A DNA stretch of 64,000 nucleotides from Glycine soja. Taxonomy: Eukaryota; Streptophyta; Magnoliopsida; Fabales; Fabaceae. A program made the position numbers and the translations under genes. Below are positions 55,583-64,000 of this stretch, piece after piece; position 1 is the stretch's first letter, and each line of letters begins with the position of its first letter. The DNA lies in NCBI RefSeq assembly GCF_004193775.1, contig NC_041006.1, positions 27,724,566 to 27,788,565 on the forward strand. Reading direction: 5' to 3'. The notes beneath the pieces were generated by a model, which worked only from the letters and a program-made list of their open reading frames with translations, was not told where the DNA came from and ran no database searches.

Positions 55583-58500
55583 ATGGATTCATCCAAAGAC
55601 TCAAAAAATGAAGTTGTGAATCTAAGTCTGATGGTAAAAAATTATGAAAGCGATGAAGAGGTAACATCTTCTAACAATAACTTATCTATTTCCTTTGATG
55701 AACTTCAAGATGCATTCATTGATTTACATAAAAAATCAGTCAAACTTGCAAAACTAGTTTCATTTTCTAAGAAAACTATTTCAAAATTAGAAAAGGAAGT
55801 TTTAAAATTAAATGAAGAATTAGAAAATCTTAGAACTGAAGTCAAAACTTTAAAACCAATTGGCACAAATCAATCTTCCACCATAAAAGTAATAAATGAT
55901 AGTAAAAAAGCATGTAATTGTTGTAGCAAGTTTATAGAAGAAATCAAGGATCTAAAAAATTCTCTTTCCAAATTTATTGTTGGCAAAAATAATCTAGATA
56001 TTATATTAGGAAAGCAAAGATGTGTGTTTGATGAGGCTAGATTAGGATATAGACCTGATAAACAACAAAAGTTATATAAAAAATTCTTTGCATCCAATCA
56101 AAAGAATAGTTCTCCTTTCTTAACTTGTTTTTACTGTAGAAAGAAAGGACATGGTGCATCTACATGCTATTTTAGGAAAAATAATAATAATATTAAAATG
56201 ATATGGGTTCCAAAAGGATGTTTTTATCAAAACTAACATTCAAGGATCCAAGAAAGCTTGGGTACCTAAGTCATAAACATGATCATATAGGTTTCTTTGA
56301 AGAAGAGTTGGTACATAGATAGTGGATGCTCTAAACACATGACGGGAGATGCATCAAAGTTCACTCATATTTCTCCCAAGAATAGTGGACATGAGACTTA
56401 TGGCGACAACAATAAAGGTAGAATCCTTGGAGTCGGAAAAATAGGTATGAATTCATCTACCTCCATTGAAAATGTTATACTTGTTGATGGTCTTAAGCAC
56501 AGTTTACTAAGTGTTAATCAATTATGTGATAAAGGCTATCTAGTATCATTTGAATCTCATAACTGTGTTGTTGAAAACAAACATGATAGAAATATAAAAC
56601 ATATAGGCTATAGATTAAATAATGTTTACATGATAAATTTAAATAAAACATTAAATCATGATCAATGTTTTCTTAGTAAAGATGATAATCCTTGGTTATG
56701 GCATAGAAGAATTGCCCATATAAACATGGAACATTTAAATAAACTAATTTCTAAGGATTTAGTTATTGGTTTACCAAAACTTAAATTTGAAAAAGATAGA
56801 TTATGTGACGCTTGTGAAAAAGGAAAACAAGTAAGGGTTTCCTTCAAATCAAAGAATATTGTGTCTACAACTCAACCATTACAACTTTTGCATATGGATC
56901 TTTTTGGCCCCTCTAGAACTATGAGTTTTGGAGGAAACTACTATGCTCTTGTTATAGTTGATGATTAATCAAGATTTACATGGACATTATTTCTCACTCA
57001 TAAAAGAGGTGTTTTTCATGCTTTCAAGAAACTTGCTAAAATTATTCAAAATAAGAAAAATCTCAAAATTGTATCTATTAGGAGTAATCATGGAGGATAA
57101 TTTGAAAATAAGGATTTTGAATCATTTTGTGATGAAAATGGCATTGGACACAATTTTTCTGCACCTAGAACCCCTTAACAAAATGGAGTAGTTGAGAGGA
57201 AAAATAGATCTTTAGAAGAAATAGTCAGAACTTTGCTTAATGATGCAATCCTTCCTAAATATTTTTGGGCTGAAGTTGTAAATACTGCATGCTATATAAT
57301 GAATAGAGCTTTAATTAGACCAATCTTAAAGAAAACTCCATATGAATTATATAACAGAAGAAAATTGAACATTTCTCATCTTCATGTGTTTGGATGTAAA
57401 TGTTTTGTGCTAAACAACGACAAAGAGAACTTAGGTAAGTTTGATGCAAAATTTGATGAAGGTATATTCCTTGGCTATTCCTTGCACAGTAAAACATTTA
57501 GAATTTATAACAAAATAACTATGATCATTGGATAATCTATCCATGTTGCTTTTGATGAAACTAACTCAACTGTGCCTAGAAAGGATACTCTAGATGATTT
57601 TTCAGATTCTTTAGAAGGTATGCATATTCATGGTGAAGAGCACAAAGGAAAAGGAAAGGGAAATGATGAAAAATTTCAAATTGATGAAACAAAAACAAGT
57701 ACAAATCTTCTAAGAGAGTGAAGAACTTCTAGATACCATCCGCTTGACAACATAATCGGTGACATATCTAAAGGGGTAACAACTAGACACTCTCTCAAAG
57801 ATGTTTGCAATAATATGGCTTTTGTTTCTTTGATTGAACCTAAAAATTTAAAAGAAGCCATAATTGATGAACACTGGATCATAGCTATGCAAGAAGAGTT
57901 AAATCAGTTTGAAAGAAATAAAGTTTGGGAATTAGTTGAGAAACCTGATAATCATCCAGTTATAGGAACTAAATGGCTATTCATAAACAAATTAGATGAA
58001 CATGGAATAATAATTAAAAATAAGGCTAGGCTAGTAGCCAAAGGATATAATCAAGAAGAAAGAATAGATTATGAGGAAACATATGCTCCAGTAGCTAGAT
58101 TAAAAGTCATTAGAATGTTATTAGCCTTTGCATCCATAATGGACTTCAAACTTTGGATGTGAAAAGTGCCTTTTTAAATGGTATTATCCAAGAAGAAGTA
58201 TATGTGGATCAACCTCCTGGCTTTGAAAACTCAGAAAAGCCTAATCATGTCTTTAAACTGAAAAAGGCTTTATATGGTTTAAGCCCCTAGGGCTTAGTAT
58301 GAACGTCTGAGTAAATTCCTTTTAGAAAAGGGTTTTTCAAGAGCTAAGGTTGATACTACCCTTTTTATTAAAAGAAAATTGAATTATATACTCTTAGTAC
58401 AGATCTATGTTGATGATATCATTTTTGGGTCAACTAATGATTCTCTTTGCAAATAATTCTCGCAAGATATGCAAAATGAATTTGAAATGTCAATGATGGG

Positions 58501-59362
58501 CGAGTTAAACTTTTTTCTTGGACTACAAATCAAGCAAACAAAGAATGGAATATTTATTAGTCAATCAAAATATTGCAAAGACCTGATTCACTGATTTGGG
58601 ATGGAAAATGCTAAACACATGACTACTCCAATGAGTACTGCTTGCTATCTGGATATAGATGAAATCAGTCAGTCAATAGACATAAATAAATATAAAGGTA
58701 TGATCGGATCTCTTCTTTATTTATCTACAAGTAGACCTGATATAATGTTTAGTGTTTGTATGTGTGCAAGATTTCAAGCAAATCCCAAAGAATCTCACCT
58801 TAGTGCAATTAAGAGAATCATGAGATATCTATTAGGCACTATTAATCTAGGGTTATGGTATCCTAAAAATTCTACTTATAATCTAATAGGATACTCTGAT
58901 TCTGACTTTGTCAGATGCAAAACTGATAGAAAGAGCACTAGTGGAACTTGTCATTTCATTGGCTCTACTCTAGTTTCATGGCATAGTAAAAAACATAATA
59001 GTGTTGCTTTATCCACTGCTGACGTGGAATATATTTCTTCTGGCAGTCGTTGTGCACAAATACTTTGGATGAAACAACAACTTTCTGACTATGGATTAAT
59101 TCTTGATCATATTCCTATTTGATGTGATAGTACGAGTGCAATAAACCTATCTAAAAATCCTATTCTGCACTCGAGAACCAAGCATATTGAGATTAGGCAT
59201 CATTTCTTGAGAGATCATGTTCAAAAAGGGGATTGTGTACTAGAATTCGTTGACACAAAGAATCAGTTAGCTGATATCTTTACAAAACCTCTCCCCAAAG
59301 AAACATTCTTTGTTATTAAAAGAGAATTAGGACTCCTAGATATCAATGACTTAGATAAATAG
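55583..59362 (+). pseudogene. pol: Element C pol, broken
   Basis: Copia order. A coiled-coil-prone segment and second zinc knuckle CFYCRKKGHGASTC (56129-56170). Protease WYIDSGCSKHMTG (catalytic Asp about 56318). GAG-pre-integrase WHRRIAHINMEHL. Integrase LLHMDLFGP, NGVVERKNRSLEE and WAEVVNTACYIMN. RT GTKWLF, ARLVAKGYNQEE and YVDDIIFG (about 58410). RNase H GYSDSDF, DRKSTSGT, HSRTKHIEIRHH; end at TAG 59360-59362. Stops at about 56966, 57098, 57176, 57533, 57718, 58285, 58454, 58592 and 59120, and a frameshift near 58155. Several are CAA-to-TAA or CGA-to-TGA changes, as methylated-cytosine decay would give. Confidence 0.92.
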
Positions 59363-60064
59363 TTAATTTGTTTGTTTATTATTTTTTCTTTTGGTTGTTA
59401 ACTTTTGATTGTCCTTGCTGATTGTGTTTGCTTTTGATATTTATTGTTGATTAAGGTTTAATGATTATTTTTGCTTGAGTTTTTGAGTGTCTTTGATGAT
59501 TATGTTTAATAGTTATGGTGATTGTTGATTTGTTGTTGATGATTATTTTTGAAATTTTGATTGTCTTTGATGAATGTGTTTGAGAGTTTTTATGCTTATT
59601 TTGATTATTTTGATTGTTGATTGTTGTTGATGATTGTTATACTGAGTGTGCAAGTTTTTTGAGTGAAAAATAGTTAGTTTTAATGAAAAATCTATGTTTT
59701 TAGGGTCTGGTAATCGATTACCACTCCCTGTAATTGATTACCATAGAACATGACCCTATAATCAATTACAATAGACTGTAATCGATTACTAGAGGGTTTG
59801 GTCAGATATAGGTTACGCTTGTAATTGATTATCATGGGCTATAATCAATTACAGCTCGTCCCTGTCTATAAATACTGCATTTTTCTCTCTCCTTGTGCAA
59901 CCCTCTTCTCCCTCACTCTCCTTGACGGCGCCCCTTCCTCTCAAAACTTCAAATCACCATAACTTTCTCGTTTCTTGTCCAAATCACTTCAAACAAAGCT
60001 CAAATTTCTTCTTTTTCAATTCTCTACAAACTCCACTGATCATAATTTTCTTAAGAAAGCTCAA
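59363..60064. other. Element C spacer between pol and second ORF
   Basis: T/G-rich repeats of TTGATTGTTG type (59440-59650), then GTAATCGATTAC-like pairs at 59707-59863 with 20-bp spacing, then a C/T-rich run into the second ORF. No gene. The corresponding place in element B (31001-31747) has the same kind of pairs. Confidence 0.65.
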
Positions 60065-60965
60065 ATTGCAAAACCCGCAAAGAAGAGAAAGGACTCATCC
60101 TCCACCACCACCACTGCAGGCCAACACTGCCACGGCACATCCGGTGACCCACTAGCACCAAAACCCCCTTCTTTTTCATCTCCCAAGTCATTGACTCTAT
60201 TTTCTTCCAATGACCAACTTCAAAGGTACTATTCCCAATTCTCCAATTGTGCCATTCTCGATCCTAAGTATTTAGATGTAGAATTCTTTGATGGGGAAAC
60301 CTTTGATTGCTATCAAGTGTTTCAAAATTCTGAATTAGTTGAGTTTATGTCTCTAAAATTACCATATTATCCTGAATTAGTTAGAGTCTTTTACAATAAT
60401 CTTAAAATTCAGGATGAAGTCATTTTTTCTGAGGTGCATCAAATACCTATTGTTGTTGATCAATCTCTATTTTATTCTCTGACTAAACTGAGCAGTCAGG
60501 GTGTTCCTTTTGAAGGCACTCTAGTTGATGATTGGAAGCATGTTTATTCTAGTCATGATGCTCGTAAAATGGTCTGTAATGACCATACTGATATGACCGG
60601 TAGATTGCTTGCTAGCTCATTCACCTTTGAGTGTCGCATCATGCATTATATCCTTTTTTGAGTCTTGCTTCCCCGGTTCACCAATCTTGCTCAAGCCTTT
60701 AAGGAGGATTTAATCTTGCTATGGGCTCTTCAAATCGGTCGCCAAATGGATTGGGCCCATCTTGTTAGGTACCAAATGCATAAGGCATTACGAGTCAATG
60801 CACCTCTTCCATATCCTCATCTTGTCACTTTGTTTCTTCAGCATTTCAATGTTCTTTTAGAGGATGAACCTTTTGTTAAGGTTAAAAGATCCTTTGCTAT
60901 TGGTGTTGGTGCTATTACCTCCTTCGGATACCAGAAGGATATGGATGGCCAATGGGTGTATAAAC
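60065..60965 (+). pseudogene. Element C second ORF (putative plant transposon protein), first part
   Basis: Aligns by eye with element B's second ORF. The position of B's start ATG is ATT here (60065-60067), so the start appears lost. Motifs: LDVEFFDGETFDCYQVFQNS, IVVDQSLFYSLTKLSSQG, DMTGRLLASSFTFECRI. A TGA at 60659-60661 stands where B has an arginine codon. Then WAHLVRYQMHKALRVNAPLP and RSFAIGVGAITSFGYQKD. The frame is cut at 60965 by the solo LTR and continues open from 62602. Confidence 0.82.
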
Positions 60966-62596
60966 TGTAGAAGCAAGCTTCATGATGATGAATCAAGTTG
61001 ATTCAAGATGTTTTGATGATAACAAAAGATGATGACAAAAAGCCCAAGAGAATGATTTCAAGATTGAGTCAACAATTCAAGAATCAAGAGAAGTTTGATT
61101 TCAAGATTCAAGAGAAGATGAATTCAAGATTCAAGAGAAGAAATCAAGAAGACTTCACAAGGGAAGTATTGAAAAGATTTTTCAAAAAAACAAACATAGC
61201 ACAGTTTTGTTTTTCAAAAGAATTTTTCTCAAATTTTCTAAGTTACCAGAGTTTTTACTCTCTGGTAATCGATTACCAATTTCCTGTAATCGATTACCAG
61301 TGGCAAAGTTTGATTTCAAAATTTTTCAACTAAATTTGCAACGTTCCAATTGATTTCAGAATGGTGCAATCGATTACAAGATTTTGGTAATCGATTACCA
61401 ATGCATCTGAATGTTGGAATTCAAATTCAATTGTGAAGAGTCACATCCTTTCATAAAATGCTTTGTGTAATCGATTATAAGGATTTGGTAATCGATTACC
61501 AGTGACAAGTTTTGAACAAAAATCAAAAGATGTAACTCTTTCAATGGTTTTCAGATTTTTCTAAAGGTTATACTCTTTCAATGGTTTTCCTGACCAGACT
61601 TCAAGAGTCTATAAAAGCAAGACCTTGATTTGCATTTGAAATAATACTGACAACCTTTACAAACAACTTTTCCACATATTCTTTTACAACCTTTGAATTT
61701 CTTTGAACATTTTCTTGAACTTCTTCTTCTTCTTCTTCCTTTCCAAAAGCTTTCTAAAGTTTTCTGGTTTTTCCAAACCTTGAAAATAGAAGTGTGCTAT
61801 ATCTTTTATTCTCTTCTCCCTTTGCCAAAAAGAATTCGACAAGGACTAACCGCCTGAATTCTTTTTGGGTCTCTCTTCTCCCTTTTCCAAAAGAACGAAG
61901 GACTAACCGCCTGAATTCTTTTGTGTCTCCCTTCTCCCTTGTCAAAGAATTCAAAACGACATAGTCTGAGAATTTTTTTTATTCTTCCTTTTCCCTTAAA
62001 CAAAAGAATTCAAAGGACTAACCGCCTGAGATATCTTTTGTTTCCCCTTCACAAAGTTTCAAAGAACTAACCGCCTGAGAACTTTGTCTTAACACATTGG
62101 AGGGTACATCCTTTGTGGTACAAGTAGAGGGTACATCTACTTGGGTTGTTGTAACTGAGAACAAGAGAGGGTACATCTCCTGTGGATCAGTTCAAGTGGA
62201 GGGTACATCCACTTGGTTGTTCAAAGAGAACAAGGGAGGGTACATCCCTTGTGGATCTTTGCTTGTAAAGGATTTTACAAGGTTGAAAAGAAATTTCAAG
62301 GACCGTAGGTCGCTTGGGGACTGGATGTAGGCACGGGTTGTTACCGAACCAGTATAAATTCTTGTGTTTGTCTTCTTCTTCCCTGCACTCTTTAATTTCC
62401 ATTGTGCACTTTAATTATCACTTTTACTTTTGGTTAAGTTTCTATTTTTGTTCTTTACTTTCTTAACATTATAGTAAAAGCCTAATCGAATCTAGTAATA
62501 TTAAGAAGGATAGATTTTTAATTAGTAAAGGTTCACTAATAATTAATTCAACCCCCCCCCCCCTTCTTAATTATTCCGAGACCACTTGATCCAACA
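60966..62596 (+). mobile_element. Solo B-type Copia LTR, plus orientation, TSD taaac
   Basis: TGTAGAAGCAAGC ... GATCCAACA, 1631 bp, with taaac on both sides (60961-60965, 62597-62601). Same layout as B's LTR read forwards: TTCAAGAATC repeats, GTAATCGATTAC pairs (61265-61297, about 61364-61396, about 61466-61499), TATA box (about 61608-61617), long-core hairpin array (about 61800-62090), five-hairpin ladder (62093-62252). Then the GGACTGGATGTAGGCACGGG block and a C homopolymer. No primer site or PPT adjoins it, so it is a solo LTR. Confidence 0.93.
62093..62252 (+). repeat. Five-hairpin ladder in the solo LTR
   Basis: Same modules as 18776-18930, read in transcript direction with loop AGGGTACAT: CACATTGG with CCTTTGTG, CAAGTAG with CTACTTG, ACAAGAG with CTCCTGT (one mismatch), AGTGG with CCACT, ACAAGGG with CCCTTGT. 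Confidence 0.92.
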
Positions 62597-62601
62597 TAAA
62601 C

Positions 62602-62703
62602 AAGACCTGCCACCTCCCATTCTCGATGAACGCACACCCTCTCTACCACCGCAACAAGATACCTCCTCTTCCTTATTGAATGACGTCCTAATTGAGTTAC
62701 AGG
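62602..62703 (+). pseudogene. Element C second ORF, continuation
   Basis: About 100 bp, proline- and serine-rich, open in the frame of 60665-60965 when the solo LTR and one taaac are disregarded. Cut again at 62703 by the next LTR (62699-62703, acagg, expected target duplication). Confidence 0.7.
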
Positions 62704-64000
62704 TGTTAGATCAAGTGGCCTCATAATAATTAAGAAGGGGGGTTGAATTAATTATTCTTAAACCTTTACTAATTAAAAATTTACTCTTCTAAGGCTTTTA
62801 CTTATGTTGTTAAGAGAATAAATAGTAGAAGAGAAACTTAACCAAAAGTAAAAGCGGAAATTAAAATGCACAGTGGAAATTAAAAGAGTAGGGAAGAAGG
62901 AGACAAACACACAAGAGTTTTTATACTAGTTCCACAACAACCCGTGCCTACATCCAATCCCCAAGCAACCTGCGGTCCTTGAGATTTCTTTCAACCTTGT
63001 AAAAATCCTTTTACAAGCAAAGATCCACAAGGGATGTACCATCCCTTGTTCTCTTTGAACCTAGTGGATGTACCCTCCACTAGAACTGATCCACAAGAGA
63101 TGTACCCTCTCTTGTTCTCAGTTAAACCCAAGTAGATGTACCCTCTACTTGTACCACAAAGGATGTACCCTCCAATGTGTTAAGACAAAGATCTCAGGCT
63201 GTTAAACCTTTGATACTTTGTGAATGGGGATACAAAAGAATTCTCAGGCGGTTAGTCCTTTGAACACTTTTGTATAAGGGAAAGGGAAGAATCAAAAAAA
63301 TTCTCAGACTGTGTCGTTTTGAATTCTTTGACAAGGGAGAAGGGAGACACAAAAGAATTCAGGCGGTTAGTCCTTTGTTCTTTTGGAAAAGGGAGAAGAG
63401 AGACACATAAAGAATTCAGGCGGTTAGTCCTTGGCGAATTCTTTTTGGCAAAGGGATAAGAGAATGAAAAGATGAATAGCACAAGTTTTCAAGGTTTAGA
63501 AAACCAGAAAACTTTGGAAAGCTTTTGGCACAAATAAGAAGAAGAAGTTCAAAGAGATTCAAGGCTTGTAAAGGATTGTATGAATTAGTGTATTGAAAAG
63601 AAAATCAAAGCCTTGCTTTTATAGACTCTTCATGTTTGGCCAAGAGGACCATTTAGAAGAGTTATAACTTTTAGAAAAACTTAAAACCAATTTGAAAAAG
63701 TCAAAAACCTTTTGAAGAGTTACATCTTTTGATTTATTCAGAAACAATCACTGGTAATCGATTACCAAATCAGTGTAATCGATTACACAAGGCTTTTATG
63801 TGAAAGGATGTGACTCTTCACATTTGAATTTGAATTTCAACGTTCAAAGGCACTGGTAATCGATTACCAAAACATTGTAATCGATTGCAGATTTTTGAAA
63901 TTAATTGGAACGTTGTAAATTCAATTTGAAAACTTTTTCAAAAACATTTTGCTGCTGGTAATCGATTACAACAATCTGGTAATCGATTACCAGAGAGTAA
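62704..64000 (-). mobile_element. Element G: B-type Copia LTR, minus orientation, continues beyond the window
   Basis: Begins TGTTAGATCAAGTGGCC (plus-strand view), followed by the same order as 18454 onward: hairpin ladder at 63027-63179, second array at about 63184-63460, TATA-like region near 63615-63625, GTAATCGATTAC pairs at about 63755-63787, 63855-63887 and 63958-63991. The window ends before the LTR does. One loop is altered (ATGTACCAT in the first hairpin). Confidence 0.87.

Larger units (their letters stand above)
53577..62703 (+). mobile_element. Element C: decayed autonomous relative of element B (Sirevirus-like Copia)
   Basis: Plus strand: 5' LTR lacking its start (53577-54510), primer site, gag, pol (to 59362), spacer with palindrome pairs, second ORF from about 60065. 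The second ORF runs on to 62703 apart from a TGA at 60659 and a solo LTR (60966-62596). At 62704 another LTR (G) interrupts it. Element C's own PPT and 3' LTR are not in the window. At least ten lesions in gag-pol show age. Gag and second ORF are close in sequence to those of B. Confidence 0.87.

Noticed and set aside
53577..62596. Pairing 53577-54510 and 60966-62596 as the two LTRs of one element
   Set aside because: The two LTRs differ in sequence, and 60966-62596 has its own TSD (taaac) and splits an ORF, so it is a solo insertion.
1..64000. tRNA, rRNA or other structural RNA genes
   Set aside because: No cloverleaf with A- and B-box was recognised; the primer-binding sites are only short complements of tRNA ends.

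Overview
This is a plant nuclear window, most likely from a legume and plausibly soybean (Glycine). The reasons are a SIRE1-type Sirevirus with its in-frame envelope-like ORF, Tat/Ogre-type Ty3 elements, a plant CACTA element with ACATCGG subterminal repeats, and the AT-rich base composition. The species call is inference. Almost the whole window is transposable elements inserted into one another. The only trace of an ordinary gene is a broken FAD-dependent oxidoreductase at 42445-43841.

Layout. 1-789: pieces of two Copia LTRs. 790-18283: a minus-strand CACTA (En/Spm) element, left end lost, right terminus CACTACTAGAAAA at 18283. It is interrupted by a solo Ty3 LTR (1030-1935, TSD tcgac), a decayed Ty3 element (element D, 7041-15163, TSD ttata) and a solo LTR (16298-17851, TSD acctt). 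18454-34581: a minus-strand Sirevirus-like element without pol (element B, TSD gatgg). Its second ORF is split by an intact SIRE1-type element (element A, 21419-30707, TSD gcttt, two 1002-bp LTRs with no difference seen by eye). 35134-42408: a minus-strand, gag-only Tat/Ogre-like element (E, TSD caaag). 42445-43841: the FAD oxidoreductase pseudogene. 44322-53576: a second, 5'-truncated Tat/Ogre-like element (F) made largely of tandem arrays. 53577-64000: a decayed autonomous relative of B (C, plus strand). Its second ORF is cut by a solo LTR (60966-62596, TSD taaac) and by another B-type LTR (G, from 62704).

How the parts relate. A has everything needed for autonomous Copia replication: LTRs, PBS, one gag-pol ORF, a leaky TAG CAG TTA stop, an in-frame envelope-like domain and several polypurine tracts. 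B keeps LTRs, PBS, PPTs, gag and the second ORF but has no protease, integrase, RT or RNase H, so it would need proteins from a relative such as an intact C. E keeps only gag. The relative order is CACTA before its three insertions, and B before A.

The most unusual signal is structural. The B-type LTR leader holds a ladder of hairpins with an invariant 9-nt loop and different, complementary 7-bp stems, next to a second ladder with another constant loop. The same LTRs carry paired GTAATCGATTAC palindromes whose centres lie 21 bp apart in nearly every pair. Each tandem array of element F also consists of inverted repeats whose arms change together. No tRNA, rRNA or CRISPR was found. All coordinates, TSDs and frames were read by hand; no search or alignment was run.
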